From positions 549,347 to 581,615 of the forward strand of contig ML976659.1 in assembly GCA_010015655.1 (NCBI GenBank): a stretch of DNA of 32,269 bases, read 5' to 3'. Both the position numbers and the translations under genes were made by a program. This document shows positions 21,045-30,165 of the stretch, one piece after another. This DNA comes from Bimuria novae-zelandiae CBS 107.79. Its lineage: Eukaryota > Ascomycota > Dothideomycetes > Pleosporales > Didymosphaeriaceae. A model generated the notes under the pieces. That model was not told the DNA's origin. It did no database searches and saw nothing but the letters and a program-made list of their open reading frames with translations. The number at the start of each line of letters is the position of its first letter. Positions within the stretch are counted from its first letter, which is position 1.

Positions 21045-21126
21045 GAAGGATTGCGCGGGAGGCTTGGCGATGCTGTGGCTGGGGCCTGGGCGGAGAGGTG
21101 GGGTGTAGGCCGTGCCGCACGCGCTT

Positions 21127-22550
21127 TCCAGGCACGCGGTTGACAAAATAAGCGAGACTCACAACGCTTGGCATGGGCACGTGTCTCACTCACCACCTAT
21201 TTTCTTAGCAATTATCGACAACCAAACATTTCAATGGTCCAAACGCGTGCTAAGGCGACTCAGCTCGCTGAGAATAGTCATGCTGGCTATTCTCATCATG
21301 ATACGCCCACGAAAGTGCGCGTTTTGAGCGCGTGCCAGTACCTCGACGCGAAGGGTATCAAAGGCCAGAAAGCATCAGTTTTTCGAGACGCCGGAGTCAG
21401 TAAAGCTCGTGGATGGGAGATTCTTCGCCAAGGGCGCGAGCGACGAAGAATTGGTGTTGATACTCCTCACACAGAGACCCGAGGGCGCCCGGCACTAATA
21501 TCACCTGAGGACCTCCGCCGACTTGAACGGATAATCGAGGACTGCGACGTCGAGGGGCGCTCAATAAGCTGGGAGGCCCTAGCCTACGAGTCTGGCCTTG
21601 ACGTCTCCTGGCGTACAGTTAAGAGAGCCATGGGTACGCTCAACTATCACAAGTGTATTGCCTGTAGGAAGGGTTGGGTCAATAAAGCGACGGCAGCCAA
21701 CCGCAAACAATACGCTGAGCTCATGCTGAGTCGGTATCCTCACCAGCAGGACTGGCACCATGTTCGGTTCTCTGATGAGGTCCATATTGGGCTAGGTCCT
21801 CAGGGCAAGCTCCGAATAATCAGGAAGCCTGGCCAGCGATATTGCCACAATTGTATACAACACTCCGACGACCCTACAGAGCAAGACAAGAATAAAATCC
21901 ACGCCTGGGCTGCTGTTGGCTATCGATTCAAGTCTGACCTTATTTTCTACGACATCAGCTCCAATACTAATGGCAAAATGACTCAGCGCGCGTACATTGA
22001 TCAGATCCTCAACCCAGTCGTCAAACCCTAGATTCAACACCAAGGACCTTTTGTATTGGAGGAGGACCGCGACTCAGGGCATGGCACTAGCGATCACAAT
22101 ATTGTACGGTCCTGGAAGGAGGCAAATAGCCTTACGTCGTACTTGAATTGCGCCAGCTCTCCAGACCTCACACCTATTGAAAACACCTGGTCTCCCATGA
22201 AGCAATACGTCGGGAAATACAACCACTGGGATGTTGAGGCAACAAAGGAGCTCGCCGTAGAGGGATGGGACAGCGTACGGCAAAAATATATTAACAATCA
22301 GGTGTTGAGCATGCCTCGGAGACTACAGGACGTGATTGACGCCGACGGCGCCATGACGGGTTGGTGAGAGTTCAACACCAACAAAAAAGCTTGTATAGGA
22401 TTTTTGCACGCACTCAAAAGCCTCATGTACAGTATCACCGCGAGAAATGGCGTATTGATATCTATACAATACAAAAGTGTATGGTGGTGAGGTGTTCGGA
22501 GCATTCTCGGCGTTCTGAGTCTCGCTTATTTTGTCAACCGCGTGCCAGGG
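21127..22550 (+). mobile_element. Tc1/mariner-type DNA transposon, about 1.42 kb
   Basis: The terminal inverted repeats share GGCACGCGGTTGACAAAATA (left, from 21131; right, ending 22547) and continue AAGCGAGACTCA. The right end is followed by TA (22551-22552). The left flank has TT where TA is expected, so the left edge is slightly mutated. The element carries one transposase reading frame in plus orientation. The left end lies just upstream of the minus-strand 518-aa gene. Confidence 0.87.
21234..22367 (+). pseudogene. Tc1/mariner transposase with one in-frame stop
   Basis: The frame starts at ATG 21234 (MVQTRAKATQ) and runs 378 codons to TGA at 22365, interrupted only by TAG at 22029-22031. 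N-terminal helix-turn-helix DNA-binding part: LDAKGIKGQKASVFRDAGVS and a GRP motif (TRGRPALIS). The catalytic DDE core shows HVRFSDEVHIGLG, then after the stop LEEDRDSGHG and CASSPDLTPIENTW. Context KP-stop-IQ suggests an ancestral Trp (VVKPW) changed TGG to TAG, a CpA-to-TpA change on the other strand as in RIP. Glu-Glu-Asp-Arg has Arg where many relatives have Gly. Otherwise the frame is intact, so the copy is fairly young but presumably inactive without read-through. Confidence 0.88.
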
Positions 22551-22776
22551 TATGTGAAACGACCAACGAACCCTGCTTGCCGCTCCGCAACACAACGCCG
22601 CTTGGAATCCATAGCACGGGCGCTACTGCGGGTATCGTGCTTTTAATGGACGATGGCCAGTGGCTAGCATGCATCCCCCTCAGTCAGGTCCATTAAAGAG
22701 AGCATAAGTGCTGCTTTCCCATTTCCAGACCATTTCGCGGCCATTTTAAGTCCCTCTGTATCGCGATCGCCTCAGC

Positions 22777-23088
22777 ATGTCCCAAATGCCTCGCTCTACT
22801 CCTCATCCTTCTGCCCTGTTTTCGCTGCGACCCTACAATGACGAGAAGCAGCGCGCCAAGGGCGTTATCGAAGACGCCCGTAACAGCCATCTCGTCTCCG
22901 CACACCCTGGTGGCGGCTTTGCTCTAGATGTTGGCTTCAATAATGACTGTGGGAACTGCTTATCTAGTCCGAATTTAAGTCTCTGCGACTGCATGGGTCT
23001 GACGCACCACCTTCATACCGGTATCCTACCAGCATCTACGAATCTGGCAATAGCTGGGTTATATAGATTACTTTACCTTCTCCGCTAA
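22777..23088 (+). pseudogene. truncated 5' end of an unidentified gene
   Basis: From the ATG: MSQMPRSTPHPSALFSLRPY, then NDEKQRAKGVIEDARNSHLV and HPGGGFALDVGFN. This looks like a genuine N-terminus: in my recollection similar LRPY...ALDVGF openings occur in fungal accessory proteins with forkhead-associated or kinase domains (low confidence). After about 22940 the frame loses protein character and the sequence passes into the CpA-poor tract. The gene is probably cut off by the repeat to its right. Confidence 0.35.
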
Positions 23089-23099
23089 GGAATCTGTGA

Positions 23100-24010
23100 C
23101 CTAAGGCGATGGGGTTAGGAGACTATTTTGAGTTATAGTAACGGATAATTTCTATTATAATCGACGAGCCGTTTAGGACAGCGTAGAGCGTAAGATTGGT
23201 TATCTAATAAGATATATTCGCACTAGATCTATAACTAATGTTGCTCCCGTCTCTAGCCTTCGTTCCTGGAGAGGATGTTTGTTAGGAGTAAGACGGAGTC
23301 GCGATGTCTATCCTAGGAGTGAACGATAGCTGTGATTAGGATAAGGTAACTTGTCGCGATGCCCTTGTAGGCATTATGCTCTAGTCCCGCCGCCTAAAAA
23401 CAGCTCGTGGTGGACCGCGGCACCTCTTCCGGACAGGAGGCACGGTGCGTTTACGTCGTTGGGAAGTCTTCGCCGAAGGTCTATAGGACGCCTTATCGAG
23501 CTAAGTAACTTCGTCGTTGGGATATTCCCTAACTTTATTACTACTGCCTTTTCTATTCTTTTTACGCCTATCCGAATCCGGATCGATATATTAATCGTCC
23601 TCTATTTCTTTAAAAGGAGAGGATTGTCTTAAGGAATAGAGCAGCTCCTCCACTATTTCCCGAGCATGTGTGCCATCGTTGCCATTCTCTTCCTCAGGGT
23701 TCTGGGATGGGGCTGGGCTTCCGACGCCGCCACCCTGGCTGGCATTGTCAACAGGGCCAGGACTAGGTTCATTGCTGACCCCGGACTGGCAATCTGGGAC
23801 ACTGGGTGGCGGCGGAGGCGTTGGCTTGGGTGTGCGCACATGATCGAGTATGAAGCTCTCTACCTGTTTATCAACCGGCCTTCGCCGCTTCGCTGAACGA
23901 GGGCCTTCCAGCTCCGGCTTGGAAGTAATGTCCAGCGCTTCTGCCGAGGAGATGATCGTGTCACCAGATAAACGGCGTGTTCGTTTGCCTGTTAAAGGCG
24001 ATCTGCTTAT
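23100..24010 (-). pseudogene. RIP-degraded reading frame, left part (interrupted by TRIM)
   Basis: The minus strand carries a long protein-like frame with scattered stops. Downstream of the TRIM insertion it reads SRSPLTGKRTRRLSGDTIIS, then EGPRSAKRRRPVDKQ, a proline run (TPKPTPPPPPSVPDC), EEENGNDGTHAREIVEELLY and FKEIEDD, then TAA at 23591. Beyond that stop the same frame remains protein-like (IDPDSDRRKKN, RRKRTVPPVRKRCRGPP) with TAG stops. Many TpA and few CpA dinucleotides fit RIP. Probably part of a retroelement polyprotein or a DNA-binding protein, but no diagnostic domain was recognised. Confidence 0.45.
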
Positions 24011-24129
24011 TGTCAGTGGGAGTGCCTACTGTGGTGTTGTTGGCCTGAGCGCCTCACGTGACCTCGGTTAGCGCACTGTATATAGTCTCACTCGATAGCT
24101 TTAATACACTTTAAGCTCTCCGTTCGACA
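24011..24129 (+). repeat. left LTR of TRIM
   Basis: 119 bp, TGTCAGTGGGAGTGCC...GTTCGACA. Contains a TATA-like TGTATATAGTC about two thirds along, the likely promoter, followed by TTTAATACACTTTAAGC. Identical to the right LTR. Confidence 0.95.
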
Positions 24130-24141
24130 GGTTATGAGCCC
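24130..24141 (+). promoter_or_regulatory. primer-binding site (initiator tRNA-Met anticodon-arm type)
   Basis: GGTTATGAGCCC starts directly after the LTR. Its complement GGGCTCATAACC matches the anticodon arm of initiator tRNA-Met (CAT anticodon). Priming from an internal tRNA-Met half is known for copia-type elements. Confidence 0.75.
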
Positions 24142-24361
24142 TTCAACCGCTACAGACAGCAGCTAGTCTCGCTATCGACGCTGCGCCTTAGCTCTTCTCT
24201 CCTATCGACATCGTCAACCTTTAGGGACACAGTCCCGGCGGTGAGCTTCCGCTGCTGGCGCGTTAGACCAGCACCCACGACATCAAAAAAAAGGCAAAGT
24301 CGTTACACAATCGCCCGAACGAGTTTTCAAGCATCTGCGATTCCCACCAAGCCAGAGTCAC

Positions 24362-24540
24362 TGAGGCAGAGGCAGAGGCAGAGCCATCGAGCCAGAGCCA
24401 CCGAGCCAGAGCCACCGAGCCAGAGCCACCGAGCCAGAGCCACCGAGCCAGAGCCACCGAGCCAGAGCCACCGAGCCAGAGCCCACCGAGCCAGAGCCCA
24501 CCGAGCCAGAGCCACCGAGCCAGAGCCACCGAGCTAGAGC
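24362..24540 (+). repeat. 14-bp tandem repeat block in TRIM leader
   Basis: Starts with GGCAGA hexamers, then about 11 units of GAGCCAGAGCCACC with occasional one-base insertions (GAGCCCACC). It lies between the primer-binding site and the gag-like ATG. Antisense frames here (Leu-Trp/Gly-Ser repeats) are by-products of the repeat. Confidence 0.92.
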
Positions 24541-24780
24541 ACACTGAGCCAAAGCCAACGACCCGGATTCCCACTCGACTCTCAGGTTATGTCGCCCTTC
24601 TAAGCGCAGCCTGCTGTCGATCTCAGTACTTACGCCGGATCTGACACCGCAGAAGCCAACGCTGCACCGTCAGAGACAAAGCGGACCCACGCCGGTTTTT
24701 GGCACCGCAGGAACGAACCCTGCACCGCCGAAGCTGCAGCGACCCAGTAGAGCCCCAGCGAGCTCATACTAACCTGCAAC

Positions 24781-25044
24781 ATGTCAACTCCGACTGTAGG
24801 CGCGATCGTGCTAGACGCGACGGGCCGCAACTGGAAGGAGTGGAACAAACAGATAACCAACGCAGCTGCAGAGCGTAGCGCGAAGGATATCCTTTTGGGC
24901 ACAAAGGCGCGCCCAGCGTACGCCTCCCAAGACTACAAAGTGCATCCCCCTATATACCCGAAGGAAGGACGCCTTTCCCCACCAACTCTAGGATTCTCGC
25001 AAGTGCGAGCCCTATCAACCGAGCTTGGGACTACAAGAGATTGA
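24781..25044 (+). CDS. gag-like N-terminal fragment of TRIM (87 aa)
   Basis: ATG to TGA, 88 codons including the stop. MSTPTVGAIVLDATGRNWKE resembles the start of fungal copia Gag proteins, in which a LDGxNWxxW motif leads the capsid region; it continues WNKQITNAAAERSAKDILLG. The similarity ends after about 50 residues, and the rest (HPPIYPKEGRLSPPTLGF) looks like out-of-frame or replaced sequence. A truncated Gag could help packaging in trans or simply be a relic around the packaging signal. Confidence 0.6.
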   Translation: MSTPTVGAIVLDATGRNWKEWNKQITNAAAERSAKDILLGTKARPAYASQDYKVHPPIYPKEGRLSPPTLGFSQVRALSTELGTTRD

Positions 25045-25217
25045 GATGTCCCTCCCTCTTCCTCCTTTGTCAACTACCGGGGGGTGCCCACACTGAGGAC
25101 CCTATGCTCCGGCACTGTTACTATTACCGACATTCCGGGGGGTGCCTATGACTTAGGCCCTATCTACCCAATTCTTCCTTTTTGTTAGCTTGAGCTCACT
25201 GCTCTGCTACTCAGCCC

Positions 25218-25226
25218 AGGGGGGTG
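25218..25226 (+). promoter_or_regulatory. polypurine tract of TRIM
   Basis: AGGGGGGTG immediately precedes the right LTR (TGTCAG). This is the expected plus-strand primer position. Two similar GGGGGGTG motifs occur upstream near 25081 and 25139. Confidence 0.75.
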
Positions 25227-25345
25227 TGTCAGTGGGAGTGCCTACTGTGGTGTTGTTGGCCTGAGCGCCTCACGTGACCTCGGTTAGCGCACTGTATATA
25301 GTCTCACTCGATAGCTTTAATACACTTTAAGCTCTCCGTTCGACA
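25227..25345 (+). repeat. right LTR of TRIM
   Basis: 119 bp, identical to the left LTR on inspection. Followed directly by the target duplication CTTAT. Confidence 0.95.
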
Positions 25346-26300
25346 CTTATTACGTTGAAGAGTAGTTCGTCCTCCGCTGATGATAGCTCTTTTGAAGGTG
25401 TTAAAAGTGGGCTACTTAACTGGTGCTGGAATACTACTTACTATAACGGATACCCTCTATATCGTCCTTAGAAAGGGCATGTATGCTAATAGCGTTGAGA
25501 TCGCTATATTGTCCAGCACTATATTGTTCTGTGCCAGGAGCCGTATGGTAGTCGTTCGCTTGATAGTCTGACGCTACGTTACTAGGCTTAACTTGCGTTG
25601 TTCTACGGCGCTCTTCGGCTGCATCGCTCTCCAAAAATAGAGGAAATTCTATCGTGAATTAGTAAATCAGCACCTTAATCCACTTATATACGTACCTAGA
25701 CTGATTCCGTTAACTAGCCTGTTAAGAGCCGAATTCGTCTTCGCAGCGCTTATAATGTGATCCGTTCGTCCTCCGATAATCGATTGCCGGTTAGGCTGGT
25801 AATACTCTAGCTTCCCCTACTCGGAGGAGGTACTAAGACTACCGACTACGTCTACTAATCGTGTGTTAGTTTGGTTCTATTAGCTTATAAAGATTAGTAA
25901 GTAAGTGTTACCTAAGCCTACTAAATGCGAAGTATTATTCGAACTTGGTATTATGAACTTATTGTTGATGCGGAACCACTCTCTATTATCTTCGGAGACG
26001 ACTCCTGAACGGCTGTCCTTTACCGTCTTAGTTATAGCTATTAATTTAGTCCTAGGTGTTAGCTTCCGATTCGGCTTAGGCTTGCACGCTTTAGGAACGT
26101 ATAGAATAATCTTTATAGGTAACGAAGCTACGAACAAAGTGGTGCTGCAAGTTATTTTAGTGTGGCGAGCTAGTGACTTCTCTGGTAGTGAGGAATCCTG
26201 TTGAAGTAGCACCCTCTGCGAACGGACTGTGGGTTTATATGTCGCCGTCGACGCCGCCCCCCTCCCTTCCCCTCCCTGCATCCGTCGCAGAAATGGTCGT
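25346..26300 (-). pseudogene. RIP-degraded reading frame, right part
   Basis: On the minus strand, protein-like sequence continues from the TRIM junction: SSPLLTPSKELSSAEDELLF runs in frame into the part left of the TRIM once the element and one CTTAT are removed. Upstream come a 66-codon frame (SDAAEERRRTTQVKPSN, HALSKDDIEGIRYSK) and, at 25880-26281, KIILYVPKACKPKPNRKLTP with RTKLIAITKTV. The latter faintly recalls the region after the integrase core in copia Pol. Stops are mostly TAG/TAA, and CpA is scarce (none or one per 60 bases in several lines). Probably an old retrotransposon; the family is not established. Confidence 0.4.
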
Positions 26301-28384
26301 AGAGGGCGCAGCGACTAGTGCGTCGGCGCTCTGCAGGGAGAACGAATGAACTTAGAGACCGTCGGCACCGGCATTTCCGAAAGGATGACGGATCGCTCTT
26401 CCAAGAGGCGTAGATGACCTCGTCCTATTAGGAGTTAGCCTAGTTCATCTGGTGATTGGCTAGCAGATAGTTGTTAGGACCCGTCCGTCCACGTTATTCA
26501 GCGGTTCAGGGGCACATATTCTTGAACGAAACCACCGATAGTAGGCGTCTTCTTCGATCGCCAACCACCTTCTTGCGTCGGACGGGTCCGGTGCCGGATT
26601 CCAGGCATCGGTCCCTTGCTAGTTGCATGATGGCGATACAGCAGCGCCGTATGTCTCATGCAGGGCGGAGCATCCGACTGGTACCATAGCGCTGACGTGG
26701 AAGGGCAGCCTAAATGAATGCATTATGCGGGTGAACGACCGCATCACCGCCGAGGGGACACGGTATCGGAGTAGAGGATTGGCCCAGCGCATTCGACCGA
26801 TGTAGAGGGGGTAGTATAGGCGTATCGAAGCTGAGACAATAGCGTGAGAGCTACGCATTCGTTCTCTCGAAATGGAAGTAGGAAAGGGCGCAGTAAATGC
26901 TATCGGCGACTCCGGAGCAGGGAAGAGGTTTACGAAACCTCGCAAAGCCTGCATAGCTATGCAGCGGGTAGCGAGCTCCGCCCTTCAGCCGTAACTACCT
27001 AACTCAAAATAGATATAAGGATCGGTATTAGTAGCAGCAAATCGCCGCGCTGCAACGTTACTCCTATAGTAGCTACGTTATAAGAGGCGGAGTAACCTAT
27101 AACTACGCGGGACGAAATTAGTGTTTTATATAAATAACTAGTCGCGTTATTAAGAGATGCCGTCCGGGCGTGACACAGGATAACAGAGCGGATTGGCGGA
27201 GCGTACTCGGCCGAAGGAACAGGGTGCGAGAGGCGGAGCAATCCGAGCTAAGACAGCGGTATAAAGGCTATGTAGTCTACCTTCTACTAAGTTATAGGTA
27301 AGGCAGTGCGTTATAGAAGTGCTAAAGTTAATATCTCAGCAATCTAGAGGAAAGGAGAGGGAGGGGTAAATCTAACGCTTATTAGTCGCTGAGGCGCTAG
27401 ACCATACGATAGAAGGGAGGCCATCTTTCCTTCGACCGCAGCGGTGTAGAAGCTAGAGGATAAGGAGTAGGCGGGCTAGAAGGAAAAGTCTCGCTTGTGG
27501 ATTCGTTACCGGTAGAAGTCCAGGAGTGCGTTATGCAGGAGCGGAGCCTTGGCGCGTACAGAGGCTGGAGATGGACCGGCTCGTTATAGGAGAGGATATG
27601 GGCAGGGACGGACGGAGTCGTAAGAGCGAAAGGAGAGTCGGGCTGCCTGGGTAAGGCAGTCTTTACTCTTCCTAAGCAGGCGACTAGGTTTAAGGAAATG
27701 CCTTATAGTAGATAATTATTAGATTGGGGATGGGACTAAGGGGCGGCTGGCGTAGACGACGGGGGGCTGGGGGGTTACGGATAGAGGGGTGGGAGTAGAG
27801 TGAAAAGGAAGGAAAGTGACGACGGAAGAGAGAAGGCTTTTATAATGGGACATCGAGGTCGATTGCTTATTTAGGCGTAGCGCGGATGCCGTAAGCGAGG
27901 CCCAGATTGCCCGAACGGGGTGCCTCCATTTCCGGATACAGGCTCGCCGTCGGATTATTTACTACCTTTCTTGTCTTCTTATGACCCCGGTAGATACGAA
28001 TGCGTTTTATGATGCTATACCGTTTAATAGAGAGACGATTAGAGTAGACTAAGTCCATTTGTAGTGTCCGATTACAGGGCCTCTGTAATCAGTACTGTTG
28101 TTAATAGTACGTCGTGGACATGAGGCTGGAGCACCTCCCATTTTTGCACTATCTTGGATAGGGCTAGCGCTGCAGCGGCACTTATTAGGAACCCCGCACA
28201 CATCTGCATTCCACCGGTGCAGAACACCACAATCCATCATCACAGCCATCAATTCTCATCATTGCATTATCTCAAAGTGACAGAACACCCTTCAATCTGA
28301 CATGTAGAAACCGAAAGTGTCAACACTCTATTAGTTTTAGAAAAACCAGATTTTTGCTCAACCCAATTTAATAATCCTCTACCT
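26301..28384. other. degraded repeat-like sequence without genes
   Basis: TpA-rich, CpA-poor sequence with retained CpG. The plus strand becomes strikingly purine-rich from about 27340 to 27860 (GAAAGGAGAGGGAGGGG and similar). Frames at 26619-26954 and 27867-28058 have no domain signature. A small palindrome GATTACAGGGCCTCTGTAATC lies near 28070. The end of the degraded block is probably around 28060; 28060-28384 is probably the 3' flank of the chromodomain gene. Confidence 0.5.
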
Positions 28385-29067
28385 TCAACGTGCGCTCTTT
28401 TTGGGCTTGTCATCGTCTGGAAAATCATATGCATCTTTGTCTTCTTCCCAACAACGTTCCCAATGACTAAGCCTTCCTGGAGGACCTGGCACATTGCGAT
28501 TAGCTTCGTGGAACTCACGGAGCTTGTGCGGGCTATTTTTGAAATTAGATGCATTGTACCATTCCGGATCGGCCTCATATCCAAGCCATTGGACACGATA
28601 TTGCAGATTCCCGCGACGGAGGCGGACTGCTAGAATCCGCTCTACCTCGTATTCGACGTCGTCATTTCGTTCTCGTCGCTTTGGCGCATGTGCGGCGTTT
28701 GTGGATTGCCGTTTCCGTGTTTCGTTGGATGCGCGAAGACGCCGCTTGCAGTCAATAGCATTGAACGAACCACCGCGTTTCCGTTTCCGAACCGGCGATG
28801 CGCCGCTCATACTACGGTCGTGACTATCACCTTCTCCATCATCGTGCGTGCCATCGCCATGGCCACCACTGTTGACGCTCCTAGGCGTCGGAGAGTTGCC
28901 TTGCTACTATTAGGCACCGCAAAGGCATTGGCAAATCGTAAGCGCTTACCTTGATCACTGGCTTGCTTAGTCTTATGCGGCTGCCGTGAGACCATAGAAT
29001 CCTGGATAGCGTGACCGCTAGTCCTTTGAACTAATTGGCGGCTAGAGGATATGCCGGTACCCGCCAT
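28385..29067 (-). CDS. chromodomain protein, intact 3' part (210 aa in two exons)
   Basis: Exons (minus) 29067-28950 and 28899-28385 are joined by a 50-nt intron with donor GTAAGC, branch CCTAAT and AG acceptor; phases match. The chromodomain lies near residues 115-165: VEYEVERILAVRLRRGNLQY, then RVQWLGYEADPEWYNASNF, with the aromatic-cage positions Tyr/Trp/Tyr present. It is followed by RLSHWERCWEEDKDAYDF. Upstream of the domain are basic stretches (PVRKRKRGGSF, CKRRLRASNETRKR) and a Gly/Asp-rich segment. Exon 1 begins MAGTGISSSRQLVQRTSG. Chromodomains bind methylated histone tails; such proteins occur as dispersed genes in repeat-rich fungal regions and in chromoviral integrases. No integrase is seen here. 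More 5' exons probably existed (next entry), so this ATG may not be the native start. Confidence 0.75.
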
Positions 29068-29199
29068 GAGCAGTGGATCGCCATAAGGCACAGCACCCTC
29101 CGGCTAGATGTTGCTACTCAAAGGCGAGAGTAACTAGGTTATAGTGGCTTCAAGCCCTATAGAATCAGGAGCCTCCTGTAGAACGCTACTGCTCCTTAC

Positions 29200-30165
29200 T
29201 CCTTATAACCAAAACTTGCCCTCCCCTTCACCGTTGTCATGGTCACTTTTCTCATCGCCTGCACCATTCACGCCCATGTTAGCTCCATTCAGTTTACACG
29301 TCATGTTAGCGGCATGCTTACCTAAATCTGTCAAGTCAATAACTTTGTTTTCCTCTAACGTCGGCGCTTAACTACCCATCGCATTCTGTGCGTTCGAGTC
29401 TGCTCCTTGCAAGCGGCACTCGCTCTCCCCTTCACGTCCGTTATTATCGCTAGTCTCGTCGCCTACACCAGTTATGTCCGCATTAATTCCATTTCGTTTC
29501 TGCGTGATGCTAGAATTATGCTTACCTCTATCCGTTAAATTAATTACTTTAGGTTCCATTAACGTTAATACAGGATAGCCCATCGTGTTCTGTGCGCTCG
29601 CGTCTGCTCTTTCCGGACGGCACCCTCCTTCCTCACCGTTATCAGCCATCGAGTGCATCTAATAGTCGTTAATGCCAGTTTCGATCTCTGCGCAGTGTTA
29701 GACTTGTCACAGGTAAGCACACCAATTCAAGCGGCTCACTTGCCTTGGCTACTACGCTCAAGAGGAGAACCGCCATGTTGGCTCTCATCCGTTACAGAGA
29801 GAATATCTCTAGCATACCCATCTTGCTCGTAGTTAAGGCTTCTCTCCCAGCGAGAGAGCGTCCAATCGTCATCGTAATTGGCGGGACTACTCCAGTCATT
29901 TCCATCCTCGCGGTCGCCACCGTTACTAATCGGACCGTTTAATGCACCATTATCTATAGGCAGTTACTCTAACTAAGTCCAATTTCCACCGGCTTCAGGG
30001 GTTGCCTACCCAGGGATGCTAAGCTAGTGACTTCAATAGGATCGCAGCGCGGAATGCTAGTGATACCAAGAGTTTTATCATCGTAATACGGCACGCCCTT
30101 TAGAGGTATGCGTCGAGAGGCCGGCTTCGCCTTAGGAAGTTTTTCATGGACAAATCAAATCTTAA
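29200..30165 (-). pseudogene. decayed 5' part of the chromodomain gene, with an internal duplication
   Basis: Protein-like minus-strand segments in order: KPASRRIPLKGVPYYDDKTL and IPRCDPIEVTSLASLGRQ (about 30125-29970), then stops, then DREDGNDWSSPANYDDDW with LSRWERSLNYEQDGYARDIL (to about 29735). Next is a 29658-29368 frame with MEPKVINLTDRGKH, GVGDETSDNNGREGE and ADSNAQNAMGS, then a diverged second copy (ENKVIDLTDLGKH, GAGDEKSDHDNGEGE) to about 29205. The RRIPxKGVPYYDD and WERSL motifs fit my recollection of the N-terminal region of dothideomycete chromodomain proteins. Frame changes and TAG/TAA codons between segments are not all explained by introns. This suggests that the 5' half has decayed while the chromodomain stayed open. 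Confidence 0.45.

Larger units (their letters stand above)
24006..25350 (+). mobile_element. copia-derived TRIM retroelement (24011-25345) with CTTAT target duplication
   Basis: Two direct 119-bp LTRs (24011-24129 and 25227-25345) are identical by inspection. They begin TGTCAG and end TTCGACA, i.e. TG...CA ends. The element is flanked by perfect 5-bp duplications CTTAT (24006-24010, 25346-25350). A primer-binding site follows the left LTR immediately and a purine tract precedes the right LTR. The interior is only about 1.1 kb: a tandem-repeat block, a short gag-like frame and G-rich motifs, with no protease, integrase or reverse transcriptase. It is therefore non-autonomous and must be mobilised by a copia element elsewhere. 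Identical LTRs indicate a recent insertion. It lacks the CpA depletion of its surroundings. Confidence 0.93.

Noticed and set aside
22624..22702. Inverted repeat TTTAATGGAC / GTCCATTAAA
   Set aside because: A 10-bp stem with no clear target duplication; could be a short hairpin or degraded MITE, but the support is too weak.
24362..24540. CRISPR-like array
   Set aside because: The units are contiguous 14-mers without unique spacers, inside a eukaryotic retroelement.
24263..24574. Antisense Gly-Ser/Leu-Trp repetitive proteins over the TRIM leader
   Set aside because: They arise purely from the 14-bp tandem repeat; all frames are open there because the repeat contains no stop codons.
26619..26954. 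111-codon minus-strand frame and the overlapping plus-strand frame
   Set aside because: Lies in RIP-like degraded sequence with no recognisable domain; an open frame of this length can occur by chance where CpG-rich codons persist.
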